Notes: generated from the letters alone by a model not told the origin. A stretch of DNA of 64,000 bases from Oceanobacillus polygoni (GCF_008304605.1 NZ_PIJY01000030.1:146867-210866), one strand, 5' to 3'. Positions 18,145-28,102 are shown, counted from the first letter of the stretch. A program made the numbers and translations.

Positions 18145-18993
18145 TTATTTATTCAAGTTATAAGTAAAAGGAAAATTGCTAATTGGTTCAAAATCGACTT
18201 TTTCTTGAAAAACATTAATCACGGTTAACGTCTTCGGTTCCGACGGATCATCGCCATAAATTTTTAATTTTTCTGGTGCCATTGCAATTAATGGTGTAAG
18301 ATTAAATTCATTATCATGTAGCCCAACAATATAAAGTGGCTCCTGTTTCATCAAAACCCGTAACTCCATGTTCGTCATTCGCTTTCCATTTTGCTTGAAA
18401 AAGGCAAAATCACTTCCCTGCAGTATATGAATGACTGGTAACCCTGGATCTTTCTTCTCCACATAAGCGCGGAGCATGTCCACAAACGCTTGATGATCCT
18501 CTTCTCGTCTAAATTCATCAATTGCCAAGCCAACAAAATAAATGAGTTTGTCTTTAAATGGCTTCAGACGGAAATTCACAATAGAATCAAAGTGAATAAC
18601 GAAACTCTCCTTTAGACTCACTGTAAACATTGATTTTAAAAAGGCATGATGATCTTTGTTCTCTCGGAGCCGCTTACTTTCTTCGTCCTCACCAGTTATA
18701 ATCCAATAGGTCAAATCATGAATTCTCTCAATCTCTTCATTGTTCGTATAATAATAATAATCTTGAATGATTCGATTTACCATTGTACTCAACCGGTGAG
18801 TCATAAACACTTTTGCCATTGTATCTGTAATGGCATCCATCAATTCCTTCGTAGCTACTTCTTGCTTAAACTGCAGATGATTTCCCCATTTATCATCTGT
18901 TTTCCAATTTAACTCAATTTGTTTATGCCTGCGAAATAAATGTTCACAAAAACTGATTACTTCTTTGTCTGATTCAAAATATACTTCCAGCAA
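18145..18993 (-). CDS. ytxC: Sporulation protein YtxC
   Basis: This 282-residue cytoplasmic protein belongs to the YtxC family, whose gene stands between dnaI and thrS in B. subtilis and is linked to sporulation. No catalytic motif is visible. It is rich in acidic and aromatic residues and has a mid-region YYYYTNNEEIERIHDL stretch. I favour the TTG at 18993, reading (M)LEVYFESDKE and sitting 7 nt after a GAGGG ribosome-binding site. The frame can be extended to a TTG at 19017, but that would place the site inside the gene. The molecular function is unknown. Confidence 0.85.
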   Translation of the reverse strand: MLEVYFESDKEVISFCEHLFRRHKQIELNWKTDDKWGNHLQFKQEVATKELMDAITDTMAKVFMTHRLSTMVNRIIQDYYYYTNNEEIERIHDLTYWIITGEDEESKRLRENKDHHAFLKSMFTVSLKESFVIHFDSIVNFRLKPFKDKLIYFVGLAIDEFRREEDHQAFVDMLRAYVEKKDPGLPVIHILQGSDFAFFKQNGKRMTNMELRVLMKQEPLYIVGLHDNEFNLTPLIAMAPEKLKIYGDDPSEPKTLTVINVFQEKVDFEPISNFPFTYNLNK

Positions 18994-19164
18994 TATATCA
19001 CCCTCATCCACGACCAAACTGTTACATTATATGGACAAACGATAGAAAAAATGAATAAAGTATGAAAATTAAAACTGGAATATTTAAATTGGCTTGCATT
19101 GCGGGTTGGAAAGGAGAGTTATTTTGGCGTTTAGAGAGTTAATGAGTTGCCCGGTTAGTGATGA

Positions 19165-19201
19165 AAAATAATAAAGTCTGAGGATTCATTTCCTCAGACT
19201 T
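19165..19201 (-). terminator. Intrinsic terminator of dnaB-dnaI
   Basis: AAGTCTGAGG pairs with CCTCAGACTT, followed by a T-rich tract on the minus strand. It begins at the base right after the dnaI stop codon. Confidence 0.88.
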
Positions 19202-20136
19202 CAAAGACGTCGATTTTGTCCTTCCATTTTAACTGGTTTACTCACCTGTCTAATACGTTCAATTATCCTACCAGCTTTTACCGACTCTACACCACTCTTG
19301 GTTGTAGCTAACTGTAATTCTAACTGTTCGAGATCATAATTCGAAGTAAAGAAAACAGGTAACCGCTCCATCATTCTGTATTGAAGGACAGAACCAAGAA
19401 TTTCATCTCGGAACCAAGCCGATTGCAACTCTGCACCGATATCATCAAGCATCAGTACATCTGCCTTTTTAAAATAATCGATTTTCTCGTTCGTTGAGTC
19501 ATCCTTAAAAGAGGCTTTTATTTCACGGACAAACTCTGGCATGTAGATAAGTGTTGATGATAAACCAAGTTTCTTCAATTCATTGGCGAGTGCACCTAAT
19601 AAATATGTTTTACCAACTCCGAACTGACCATGAAAATAAAGTCCCTTGCTTGGTAGCTTTGTCTTCGCTTGATCTAAAAAGTCAAGAAGCTCTGCGATGG
19701 CCTGAATTCTTGTTTCATCATTTATTATATCTACCATAGATGCTTGAAGTATTTCTTTAGGCACGTGTAAACTTTGAATCAATTTTTGTTGTTCTTGTTC
19801 TTTCTCATACATAATTCTACTATGACACTTTTCATATGAGAGCCTAATTTCATCATTTTCCACATGGAGAATTGGTGAGTAACCAGGAACCATATTTTTA
19901 CATGAACCATACGAAGCACATTGATTACACTGCTTTGATTGTGTTGTATATTCATAAAGCTTGATCAAGCTCTTATTAATTTCGTGCTGTGTCAAATTCG
20001 GATGAAGGGAGAGAAACTCCTTGATTTCAGGATCGTTCAATACTTCATTTCTTATCTTCGTATAATTATCTTTAAAACTTTCATTTTTTTGCATCCATGC
20101 CTTCAATGTGGATTGTATTGGTTTCAATGCCATCAT
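19201..20136 (-). CDS. dnaI: Primosomal protein DnaI (replicative helicase loader)
   Basis: DnaI is the AAA+ ATPase that loads DnaC helicase at oriC with DnaD and DnaB. The 311-residue length is that of the B. subtilis protein. The N-terminal helicase-binding domain contains a zinc-type cluster (CNQCASYGSC near 73-82 and a later CHSR). The AAA+ part has Walker A GQFGVGKT near 168-175 and Walker B VLMLDDIGAE near 228-237. It lies 17 nt after dnaB, so the two are co-expressed. The start is one of two adjacent ATG codons; the ribosome-binding site is weak. Confidence 0.95.
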   Translation of the reverse strand: MMALKPIQSTLKAWMQKNESFKDNYTKIRNEVLNDPEIKEFLSLHPNLTQHEINKSLIKLYEYTTQSKQCNQCASYGSCKNMVPGYSPILHVENDEIRLSYEKCHSRIMYEKEQEQQKLIQSLHVPKEILQASMVDIINDETRIQAIAELLDFLDQAKTKLPSKGLYFHGQFGVGKTYLLGALANELKKLGLSSTLIYMPEFVREIKASFKDDSTNEKIDYFKKADVLMLDDIGAELQSAWFRDEILGSVLQYRMMERLPVFFTSNYDLEQLELQLATTKSGVESVKAGRIIERIRQVSKPVKMEGQNRRL

Positions 20137-20153
20137 CCTAACACTAAATAAAT

Positions 20154-21494
20154 TTAATTTCCATTGGAATATTGTCTAAGTCTTGCAGCGATTCGTTTCT
20201 GTTCTTCCGTCATTACCACGCTCTGATTCGCTGCTGGTTGTGTCTGTTGCTTATGTTTTCTATCTTTAAACCAGTCTGGGATAACTTCCTTAGATACTGG
20301 CTTTTTATTATAGGTCGTTTTTTGTTTTGCAGTATTTTGGAAGTTTGCTTGCTCTTTCTTTGCAAAAGCCATTGCTTCTTTGGCCGTTTGGATGTTCGCT
20401 CGTGACCAGTGGCTAGCAATTTTTTCAAGATAGGCCTTCGATAATTTCATATTTGTCTGTAATAGCACATAATGAATGAGCACATTCATGACAGGTCCAG
20501 GCAAGCCTTGCGTTGTCATAACCTCGCGAATGGCTTTCATATCCTGTTCAGAAGCATGATTCCCATTTGATAAATCTTCTAAAAGCTGTTTCGGCGACAT
20601 CGTCTCAAGTCTTTCGATGAGGGTTTCTTCTTTTGTTTTCGGTTTATCAGCCTTCTGTTTTGTTTCTGTGACCGCAACCCTTTTGGCAAGTCGAATTGGT
20701 TTTTGGCTATTCTTTGCCTTAAATAGATCATGACAAGCCGTTTTAAATTCTTCTGTATCCAATCGATTTTCATCGTTTAACGCCCACAATAGAGACTTGT
20801 CGATTTCATGCGTATCTAAATCATATAAAATCATCATTTGTGAAATTAAACGACGATTGTTAGAAGTTAGTACGTTCGCGGCAGGAATCATCCGTTGCTT
20901 AAGCATTTGTTCGATCCAAGTAAAATCTGTCGTATCCATTTCTGCTTTAGACTCTACTCTCCTGATGCCTTCCTCTTCTATAACTTCTATAGATGGGGTA
21001 AAGGTCTGGAACACTTCACTGAAAGCAGCTGTCATGTTTACGCCATACGCTGGGGCTGCCTGTCTACCATAATGGTTCTTTAATAGCTCAAACTTCTGAT
21101 CACCTAGATGATGATACAATAGCTGGGAAAGCATTGCATCTTTAAAGAAGTTACCTGGAGCAAACGGACGCTGCAATTCATACGTATATAAATCACTCGA
21201 CTTCCAATTTTGCTTATACGTTTTTAGCAACCCAATTCCCTCTAATTTCAATCTTGCTTCAAAGATTTCATCTAGAGGGAGGTCCAAGTAATTCATTAAT
21301 GTATGATGTGTCTGAGGAGCTTGCTCTTGATTTAACTCGATGTCATGCAAAAGGGTTTGATACAATGCTATCGCCTTTATGCCAAGCAATGGCTGATACA
21401 GGTGGGTCAATGATTTGACATAGTCCACCGGCAAAGATTCTTTTAGTGATACGGTATAGCCGTCCACCGGCAAGATTTGTCCAATAAAATTCAT
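20154..21494 (-). CDS. dnaB: Replication initiation and membrane attachment protein DnaB
   Basis: This is the Gram-positive DnaB (not the helicase), a DnaD-like co-loader that brings DnaI-helicase to oriC and to restart sites at the membrane. The 446 residues start with a winged-helix-type region (TVSLKESLPVDYVKSLTHLY) and include the DnaB/DnaD repeat domain near 290-400 (ETMSPKQLLEDLSNGNHAS), followed by a basic Gln/Lys-rich tail. It is slightly shorter than B. subtilis DnaB (472). It sits between nrdR and dnaI, as in Bacillus. Confidence 0.94.
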   Translation of the reverse strand: MNFIGQILPVDGYTVSLKESLPVDYVKSLTHLYQPLLGIKAIALYQTLLHDIELNQEQAPQTHHTLMNYLDLPLDEIFEARLKLEGIGLLKTYKQNWKSSDLYTYELQRPFAPGNFFKDAMLSQLLYHHLGDQKFELLKNHYGRQAAPAYGVNMTAAFSEVFQTFTPSIEVIEEEGIRRVESKAEMDTTDFTWIEQMLKQRMIPAANVLTSNNRRLISQMMILYDLDTHEIDKSLLWALNDENRLDTEEFKTACHDLFKAKNSQKPIRLAKRVAVTETKQKADKPKTKEETLIERLETMSPKQLLEDLSNGNHASEQDMKAIREVMTTQGLPGPVMNVLIHYVLLQTNMKLSKAYLEKIASHWSRANIQTAKEAMAFAKKEQANFQNTAKQKTTYNKKPVSKEVIPDWFKDRKHKQQTQPAANQSVVMTEEQKRIAARLRQYSNGN

Positions 21495-21542
21495 GTTCCA
21501 TACACCTCTATACTTACAAATAAGTAATAACCTTTACAATGA

Positions 21543-22007
21543 CTATTTATTTTTATCCGTATTAATAATATCCTTCAATTCATCTAAAAAGACGGTAATG
21601 TCCTTAAATTGCCTGTAAACAGAAGCAAACCGAACATAAGAAACTTCATCAACCTTAGCTAATCTTTCCATTACCAATTCACCAATTTCGTGACTGGATA
21701 CTTCAGACATGCCTGAATTACGCATTTCTTTTTCCACATCTAAGGCTAAGGATTCCATCGTTTCTAGTGGTACTGGACGTTTCTCACAAGCTCTAATAAG
21801 ACCTCGTGTTAGTTTATCACGAGAAAATTCCTGCCTCGCACCATCTTTTTTTACGACAATTAATGGAAGTTCTTCCATCCGCTCAAATGTAGTAAAGCGA
21901 AAACCACATTTTTCACATTCTCTGCGTCGTCTAATTGATCTTCCTTCATCAGTTGGTCGGGAATCTAAAACCTTTGTATTCTTATTTTGGCAATTCGAAC
22001 ATCGCAT
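21543..22007 (-). CDS. nrdR: Transcriptional repressor NrdR
   Basis: NrdR senses ATP/dATP and represses ribonucleotide reductase genes. The 154 residues show the zinc ribbon C3-C6...C31-C34 (MRCSNC and CEKC) followed by an ATP-cone domain at about 49-139 ([20 protein letters not shown]). It is immediately upstream of dnaB, as in Bacillus, and may be co-transcribed with dnaB-dnaI since no terminator intervenes. I see no NrdR box in this window. Confidence 0.97.
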   Translation of the reverse strand: MRCSNCQNKNTKVLDSRPTDEGRSIRRRRECEKCGFRFTTFERMEELPLIVVKKDGARQEFSRDKLTRGLIRACEKRPVPLETMESLALDVEKEMRNSGMSEVSSHEIGELVMERLAKVDEVSYVRFASVYRQFKDITVFLDELKDIINTDKNK

Positions 22008-22035
22008 TTTCGTTCAACCCCATTCGTCCGTTCAT

Positions 22036-22434
22036 TCACGCTCTTCGATTCTTAACATCGATTAAAGGCAATTCCATATTCGCCTTTTCATATAGCTGTC
22101 CAATTAATTTCGAGCTATACCCTAAATCAAATGGCATAACCGATTCCGTCGTTACTGAAAAATCAATCGCCGTATGAAATGGTCTTACCATAATCACAGT
22201 TGCAACAATAAATGCCTTTTTCCCCTTCGTGCGGTTCACACTCAATTCCCCGTGCTCTTTGGAAATTGCATTCACTTCATATGCTGTATGATTACTGAAA
22301 TAGTTTTCTAGCATCGCAAGTGCTTTATCCTTCGTTGTCTTATAATAATGCGTCCGTAAAGATGGATCAAAGTGAGCCTCTGCTGTCTCCGCATGATTGC
22401 TAAAATACTTCTTCAACGTATTACCAATCGACAT
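22036..22434 (-). CDS. Conserved hypothetical cytosolic protein upstream of nrdR
   Basis: I do not recognise a function. The 132-residue product is soluble and basic at its start (MSIGNTLKKYFSNHAETAEAH), without membrane segments or signal peptide. I recall similar proteins called 'cytosolic protein' in Bacillaceae. The start is the ATG at 22434. A GTG at 22443 lies within the GGGGTG ribosome-binding region and is less likely. It is 28 nt upstream of nrdR on the same strand, so probably co-transcribed. In B. subtilis speD occupies this interval between nrdR and gapB; it is absent here. Confidence 0.75.
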   Translation of the reverse strand: MSIGNTLKKYFSNHAETAEAHFDPSLRTHYYKTTKDKALAMLENYFSNHTAYEVNAISKEHGELSVNRTKGKKAFIVATVIMVRPFHTAIDFSVTTESVMPFDLGYSSKLIGQLYEKANMELPLIDVKNRRA

Positions 22435-22703
22435 TTTTCGCACCCCAACCTGTAAGATTTCTATCTGAACGTGTTTAGTAGTACTTTTTATTTTAACATG
22501 TTTTACATAATTCCACTAGTTGAAGTATAAAAGTGTAGGGTAAGAAAGTGATGATAAATACTTTTTAAAGCTATGAAAATAAAAATTTTATGCAAATGTC
22601 GTTTATAAAAATCGAGTTTCCCGAGATTTGCATCTAGTGAATCTTTATTTTACACGATGAGATTTCACAATCAAGTACCCGGTTTGTGATTCTAACATAA
22701 ATA

Positions 22704-22733
22704 ACACCTGCTTCCAATAGGAGAAGCAGGTGT
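22704..22733 (-). terminator. Terminator of gapB
   Basis: ACACCTGCTTC pairs with GAAGCAGGTGT, followed by TTATTTATG on the minus strand. The rest of 22435-22700 is AT-rich spacer containing the upstream region of the hypothetical gene. I see no further gene. Confidence 0.8.
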
Positions 22734-22741
22734 ACACATTT

Positions 22742-23773
22742 TTATGAAATTTTAACTTCTCGTTGATATAAATAGCTTCCAACATGTTTTGTTAAGTCGA
22801 GTACCCGTTTCGAATAACCCCACTCATTATCGTACCAAGCAATTACTTTAATTTTATTCTCGCCCATAACAATTGTTGATAATCCATCAACGATTGCTGA
22901 GTAATCGGTAGTTGTATAGTCCACAGATACAAGTGGATCCTCGGAATAGTGAACAATCCCTTTTAATTCATTTTCTGCAGCTTCTTTAAACGCCTGGTTT
23001 ACTTTCTCTACAGTGACAGAAGTATCCACATCAACAACCAAATCAACAAGTGATACGTTAGGTGTTGGTACGCGTAATGCCATCCCATGTAATCTGCCCT
23101 TTAAATGTGGTAATACCTCACTTAACGCTTTCGCTGCCCCCGTTGTTGTTGGAATAATCGATTGTGTACATGCACGTGCACGGCGTAAATCTTTATGTGG
23201 GTTATCCAAGTTGTTCTGATCCCCTGTAAAAGCATGAACAGTCGTCATTAATCCATTATCGATTGAAAACTTGTCGTCTAACACCTTCACAATTGGCGCT
23301 AAACAATTTGTTGTGCACGATGCATTGGAAATAATATCGTCTTCATCTGGCATGTATGCTGCTTCATTTACACCCATGACAATGGTTTTATCTATCTGTT
23401 TTCCTGGAGCTGTAATGACAACTTTTCTTGCCCCTGCTTTCAAATGCAGTCCAGCACTTTCTTTTGTTTTAAACTTCCCTGTCGCCTCAATCACAACATC
23501 AATTTCCAATGCTTTCCATGGAAGCTTTTCGGGATCCCTAGAATTCACAAGTGTTACTTTTTTTCCGTTCACTTCAATTCCATCATGAAGCGCTTCCACT
23601 TCTCCATTAAAAATACCGTGAATACTGTCATACTTAATGAGGTGTACAAGTGTCTCAGGAGGATAGCTCGCATTAATTGCGACTACATCCAATTGATTAT
23701 CTGTAATTGCTTGACGAAATACCATACGCCCAATTCTACCAAATCCTGTTATGGCCACACGAGTTTTGTTCAT
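22742..23773 (-). CDS. gapB: Glyceraldehyde-3-phosphate dehydrogenase, gluconeogenic type (GapB)
   Basis: It interconverts glyceraldehyde-3-phosphate and 1,3-bisphosphoglycerate. The NAD-binding GFGRIGR motif (11-17) and catalytic C153 in SNASCTTNC are intact. After the second beta strand the sequence is AINASYPPE, lacking the Asp that selects NAD+ in glycolytic GapA. This points to NADP use and the anabolic GapB type, as does the location between nrdR and coaE. The length is 343. In B. subtilis gapB is repressed by CcpN on glucose. I cannot confirm a CcpN site here. Confidence 0.95.
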   Translation of the reverse strand: MNKTRVAITGFGRIGRMVFRQAITDNQLDVVAINASYPPETLVHLIKYDSIHGIFNGEVEALHDGIEVNGKKVTLVNSRDPEKLPWKALEIDVVIEATGKFKTKESAGLHLKAGARKVVITAPGKQIDKTIVMGVNEAAYMPDEDDIISNASCTTNCLAPIVKVLDDKFSIDNGLMTTVHAFTGDQNNLDNPHKDLRRARACTQSIIPTTTGAAKALSEVLPHLKGRLHGMALRVPTPNVSLVDLVVDVDTSVTVEKVNQAFKEAAENELKGIVHYSEDPLVSVDYTTTDYSAIVDGLSTIVMGENKIKVIAWYDNEWGYSKRVLDLTKHVGSYLYQREVKIS

Positions 23774-23963
23774 AAGAAACTTATTCCTCCTATATATGTT
23801 ATACTTTTAATCTGTTTTATATTAAATAGTATATCACATTACAGCTTAATTGTGTCGCACATTTTACACGATTTATTAAAATTATTTTCTAAAACAAGAA
23901 ATTGCCAATTGTTTATCGGATTGCGTTAGACTCACATATATTGTTTGTTTTTTTATAAATAGT

Positions 23964-24001
23964 AAAGACCCGGAAATTGGTTATCCATTCTCCGGGTCTT
24001 T
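23964..24001 (-). terminator. Intrinsic terminator of the polA-mutM-coaE unit
   Basis: AAAGACCCGGA pairs with TTCCGGGTCTTT. It sits within a few bases of the coaE stop. Confidence 0.85.
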
Positions 24002-24004
24002 CTG

Positions 24005-24604
24005 TTAACATATGTTCCATGATTTCAAAATTTTTTCTAATTGCTCGCGTGATTCAGCAATCGTTCCATTGTTATCAATCACAGCACTCGCCAGCTTAGT
24101 CTTCTCTGTAATGGAAAGCTGTGATTCTATTCGCTCTCTTGCCTCTTCCTCGGTTAATTGATTACGTAGCATTAATCGTTCCAATTGAACAGACTCATCC
24201 ACAGATACAACGATCGTACGATCAACAACTTTCGAATAATTCCCTTCAAATAATAAAGGTATATCAAGCACGACACAGCGCTCACCAGCTTTAATATGAG
24301 CATCTTTCTGCTGAAAAATTCTTTCGCGAATCGCTGGATGGATAATGCTATTTAGAAGCTTACGCTTTAATTCGTCCGCAAAAATAATAGAACCTAGAGC
24401 TGGTCGGTCGAGCTCCTTATCGGGAAGAAGAATGGATTCTCCAAAGGCTTCTACAATCGATTCGTACGCTTTTTCACCTGGATATACGACCTCTCTTGCA
24501 ATTTTATCTGCATCCACTACTGGAATATGGAAGTCTTCAAACATTCGAGAGACAGTACTTTTTCCTGTCGCAATGCTTCCTGTTAAGCCGATTACGATCG
24601 CCAT
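24005..24604 (-). CDS. coaE: Dephospho-CoA kinase
   Basis: CoaE catalyses the last step of coenzyme A synthesis, phosphorylating the 3'-OH of dephospho-CoA. The 199 residues start MAIVIGLTGSIATGKST, with the P-loop at 9-17. The DADKIAREVV and LDIPLLFE substrate segments follow. It lies 13 nt downstream of mutM in the polA-mutM-coaE cluster. B. subtilis has ytaF between mutM and coaE; here it is missing. Confidence 0.97.
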   Translation of the reverse strand: MAIVIGLTGSIATGKSTVSRMFEDFHIPVVDADKIAREVVYPGEKAYESIVEAFGESILLPDKELDRPALGSIIFADELKRKLLNSIIHPAIRERIFQQKDAHIKAGERCVVLDIPLLFEGNYSKVVDRTIVVSVDESVQLERLMLRNQLTEEEARERIESQLSITEKTKLASAVIDNNGTIAESREQLEKILKSWNIC

Positions 24605-24617
24605 TACTCCTCACCTC

Positions 24618-25445
24618 TTACAGCTTCTGACATGTCGTACAAATATGGGTTCCACGCCCGCCGATTTTCATCTTCGTAATTGATTTATTACAGTTTTTGC
24701 ATGCTTTATTTTCCTGCCCATAGACATATAATTCTTGTTGGAACATTCCCATATCGCCCTGCCCATTCACATAAGAACGAATAGTGGTCCCACCTGCACG
24801 AACAGCTTCTTCTAGCGTTTTTATTGCTTGCTCTCGAATTGCTTTTACTTCTTTCTTTGTCAGCTTACTTGATCGCTTTAATGGATGAATACCGGCTCTG
24901 AATAATGTTTCATCCACATAAATATTGCCAAGTCCAGTAACAATCGTCTGATCCAATAATGCTGATTTAATGTAGCGATCTGTCTTTTTTAACTTTTTAT
25001 AGAAATAATCCAAAGTAAATGCTTCATCAAATGGTTCTGGACCAAGCTGATTCAATGGTTTATTCGAAAATTCCTTCCCTTTGGCATGCACATGCATCGT
25101 ACCAAATTTCCGAACATCGTTATATCTTAGCTCTTCCCCATTCGTAAAGCGAAAAATAACATGGGTGTGCTTCTTCATCGGTTCACTCGACTCATGTACG
25201 CTATATTTCCCTTCCATGCGTAAGTGCGAAACAAGTACGATATCATCGAGGTAAAACAATAAAAATTTTCCTTTTCTGGAGAGCTCTCGAATCGTTTGAC
25301 CTTGTAACAAGGTTTTAAAATGCTCAATATCATCCGGCTCTTTAATAATGTTTGACCAATGTATATCTACTGAGTCAATCGTTTTATCTAATACAAATCG
25401 TTTGAGTGTATTTTTTATTGTCTCTACTTCTGGTAATTCTGGCAT
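24618..25445 (-). CDS. mutM: Formamidopyrimidine-DNA glycosylase (Fpg)
   Basis: This base-excision repair enzyme removes 8-oxoguanine and ring-opened purines and nicks the abasic site. Catalytic P2 and E3 (MPELPEVET), the conserved lysine in LSRKGKF (~60), the helix-two-turn-helix region (~130-225) and a C-terminal zinc finger (CKNC...CTTC) are all present in 275 residues. It lies 14 nt after polA and is co-transcribed with polA and coaE. Confidence 0.97.
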   Translation of the reverse strand: MPELPEVETIKNTLKRFVLDKTIDSVDIHWSNIIKEPDDIEHFKTLLQGQTIRELSRKGKFLLFYLDDIVLVSHLRMEGKYSVHESSEPMKKHTHVIFRFTNGEELRYNDVRKFGTMHVHAKGKEFSNKPLNQLGPEPFDEAFTLDYFYKKLKKTDRYIKSALLDQTIVTGLGNIYVDETLFRAGIHPLKRSSKLTKKEVKAIREQAIKTLEEAVRAGGTTIRSYVNGQGDMGMFQQELYVYGQENKACKNCNKSITKMKIGGRGTHICTTCQKL

Positions 25446-25459
25446 TCTTTCGTTTCTCC

Positions 25460-28102
25460 TTATTTGGCATCGAACCAGTTTTCTCCATATTCATAATCTA
25501 CTTTTAGTGGAACATTTAACGCAACGGTTTGCTCCATCATTTCTGGTACGATTTCTTTCAATTTATCTATTTCTTCCTTCGGTGCTTCTAGAATTAATTC
25601 ATCATGTACTTGCAATAGTATTTTTGCCTGCAGTTTTTCTTCCTTTAACTTGCCATCTAGATCGATCATCGCTTTTTTAATAATGTCTGCTGCACTTCCT
25701 TGAATCGGTGTATTCATTGCTGTTCGCTCCGCAAAGCTCCGTAAATTAAAGTTCCGACTTGTAATTTCTGGCAAGTATCTTCTTCGATTCATTAAGGTTG
25801 TTACATACCCTTTATGTTTTGCTTCCTGAACAATTTCTTCCATGTATTGCTTCACACCAGGATAGCTTTCAAAATAACGTTCAATAAACTGCTTCGCTTC
25901 TTTTCTTGTAATACCTAGATTTTGGGATAGTCCATAATCACTAATTCCATAAACGATACCGAAGTTAACTGCTTTTGCTTGTCTTCGCATATTCGATGTA
26001 ACTTCATCTTTTTCTACATGAAACACATCCATCGCTGTCTGTGTATGAATATCAACATCCTCTTGGAAAGCTTTCACTAGCTTTTCATCATTCGCAATGT
26101 GTGCAAGCACACGCAGTTCAATTTGCGAATAATCGGCTGCAAACATGATCCACCCATCCTTAGACGGTACAAAAGCTTGTCTTATTTTTCGACCTTCCTC
26201 TAAACGAATTGGGATGTTTTGCAAATTAGGATCGACGGAACTAAGCCTTCCTGTTTGCGTCAACGCCTGATTGTAGCGTGTATGAATTTTATTTGTATCT
26301 TTCTTTACTACTTTTAACAGTCCTTCAATGTAAGTCGATTGAAGTTTGCCAAGCTGTCGATATAAAAGTAGTTTTGGAATAATTTCATGTTCACTTTGCA
26401 GTTGCTCTAATACATCTGCAGCGGTAGAATAACCTGTTTTTGTTTTTTTGATCACTGGCAGCTGTAATTTTTCAAATAAAATAGGGCCAAGCTGCTTCGG
26501 AGAATTTAAATTAAATGTCTCTTCAGCAAGCTCATGTATTTCTTTCTCTAATGTTTGTAGTCTGTCTTTTAGGTCGACGCCCATTTCTTCTAGGCGGCTA
26601 ATATCAACCTGGACACCAACATGCTCCATTTCAGCAAGAATAATGGCAAGCGGCATTTCCAATTCCTTTAACAGCCCGTATTGCTCATTCTCCTTCAATT
26701 CCTTAATCATCTCATCCCTTAACACATGCATCGTCATCGTTTTTCGAACAACATGCTCTGCAAGCTTAGACTCTTCAGGAAGCTTTAGCTTGGCGCCTTT
26801 CCCATATACTTCCTCGTCAAACAACACATCGGTTTTTCCCATACGATTACCGATTGCTGGAATATCATGATTGTTTTCAGCAGGGTTGAGCAAATAGGAT
26901 CCAAGCAGCATGTCAAATGTTATTCCATTCATATGCATGCCATTTCTCAGCAATGCGACCGTTGTTTTTTTCGCATCGAACACCGTTTTCTTCTTCGTGC
27001 CATCCTCAATCCAGCTTTTAAATAATTCAGATTGTAAAGCAGTAGCTGTACGAATAAAATAAGTTCCTTGTTCATTCACAATCCCAAAGCCATCGATTTC
27101 TGCTTGATGATAATTATCATGAAGCATTTCAATTACCATTGACGCATCATCCGTAAGCATCGATTCGGTGATATCGTCTACGATCGTATACACGATATCT
27201 TTCATTGCTGTCACATGCTCTTCATCAGCTTCTATTGTTTCATCGGAAATACGATTTAATAGCGACTGAAAACCGAGGTCTTTAAATACAGCACTAACTT
27301 CCGACTGCTCAAAACCGTTATAGGCGACATCCTGAATCCCTATTTCAATAGGAGATTGACGATTGATTGTGACAAGCTCCTTACTCATCAATGCATCTGA
27401 TTGATGGTTCGTGAGGTTTTCTTTTAATTTCTTGCCACTTACATCATCTAAATGCTGATACACTGCTTCTAATGTACCGTATTGTTTGATTAACTTCGTT
27501 GCTGTCTTTTGACCAACACCAGGAACTCCTGGAATATTATCGGAGCTGTCACCCATAAGCGATTTTAAATCAATAATCTGTTCTGGAGTAACTTCCATTT
27601 TTTCGAGCATATAACTAGGTGTATACTTTTCGATATCGCTAATCCCTTTTTTCGTAACATGTACAGATACATGGTCTGAAACGAGTTGTAGCATATCCTT
27701 ATCTCCAGAAATAACCGTTACTTCCCAGCCTTCTTCATTTCCTTGTCTAGATAACGTCCCGATAATATCATCCGCTTCATATTGTTCCAGTTGGTAATGC
27801 TTAATTTGAAATGCATCAAGTAGTTCCTTAAGTACTGGGAACTGCTCGGATAGCTCAGGCGGTGTTTTCTGACGGCCACCCTTGTATTCTTTATACGTCG
27901 CATGACGAAATGTTGTTTTCCCCGCATCAAAGGCTACGAGTAAGTGGGTCGGCTTCTCTTCTTCTAAAAGGCGAAGCAGCATTGTCGTAAAACCATAAAC
28001 CGCATTCGTATAAACACCCTTATCGTTATTCAAAAGAGGCAATGCAAAAAATGCCCGGTAAATAATACTGTTGCCATCAATTAATACTAATTTTTTTGTC
28101 AT
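25460..28102 (-). CDS. polA: DNA polymerase I
   Basis: Pol I processes Okazaki fragments and fills repair gaps. The 880 residues comprise a 5'-3' exonuclease (about 1-290, starting KKLVLIDGNSIIYRAFF), a vestigial 3'-5' exonuclease domain (~300-470) lacking the DxE active-site motif, and the polymerase (~475-880) with motif A DYSQIELRVLAHI, motif B RRQAKAVNFGIVYG and motif C QVHDELI. The dead proofreading domain is usual for Bacillus Pol I. The start is the ATG at 28102, 5 nt after GGAGG. A TTG at 28114 overlaps that site. It heads the polA-mutM-coaE unit. Confidence 0.96.
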   Translation of the reverse strand: MTKKLVLIDGNSIIYRAFFALPLLNNDKGVYTNAVYGFTTMLLRLLEEEKPTHLLVAFDAGKTTFRHATYKEYKGGRQKTPPELSEQFPVLKELLDAFQIKHYQLEQYEADDIIGTLSRQGNEEGWEVTVISGDKDMLQLVSDHVSVHVTKKGISDIEKYTPSYMLEKMEVTPEQIIDLKSLMGDSSDNIPGVPGVGQKTATKLIKQYGTLEAVYQHLDDVSGKKLKENLTNHQSDALMSKELVTINRQSPIEIGIQDVAYNGFEQSEVSAVFKDLGFQSLLNRISDETIEADEEHVTAMKDIVYTIVDDITESMLTDDASMVIEMLHDNYHQAEIDGFGIVNEQGTYFIRTATALQSELFKSWIEDGTKKKTVFDAKKTTVALLRNGMHMNGITFDMLLGSYLLNPAENNHDIPAIGNRMGKTDVLFDEEVYGKGAKLKLPEESKLAEHVVRKTMTMHVLRDEMIKELKENEQYGLLKELEMPLAIILAEMEHVGVQVDISRLEEMGVDLKDRLQTLEKEIHELAEETFNLNSPKQLGPILFEKLQLPVIKKTKTGYSTAADVLEQLQSEHEIIPKLLLYRQLGKLQSTYIEGLLKVVKKDTNKIHTRYNQALTQTGRLSSVDPNLQNIPIRLEEGRKIRQAFVPSKDGWIMFAADYSQIELRVLAHIANDEKLVKAFQEDVDIHTQTAMDVFHVEKDEVTSNMRRQAKAVNFGIVYGISDYGLSQNLGITRKEAKQFIERYFESYPGVKQYMEEIVQEAKHKGYVTTLMNRRRYLPEITSRNFNLRSFAERTAMNTPIQGSAADIIKKAMIDLDGKLKEEKLQAKILLQVHDELILEAPKEEIDKLKEIVPEMMEQTVALNVPLKVDYEYGENWFDAK

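Noticed and set aside
19124-19171. 16-codon frame with a good AAGGAGAG site (TTG start, reading MAFRELMSCPVSDEK)
   Set aside because: Too short to support as a gene, TTG start, and it runs into the dnaI terminator region. Conservation data would be needed.
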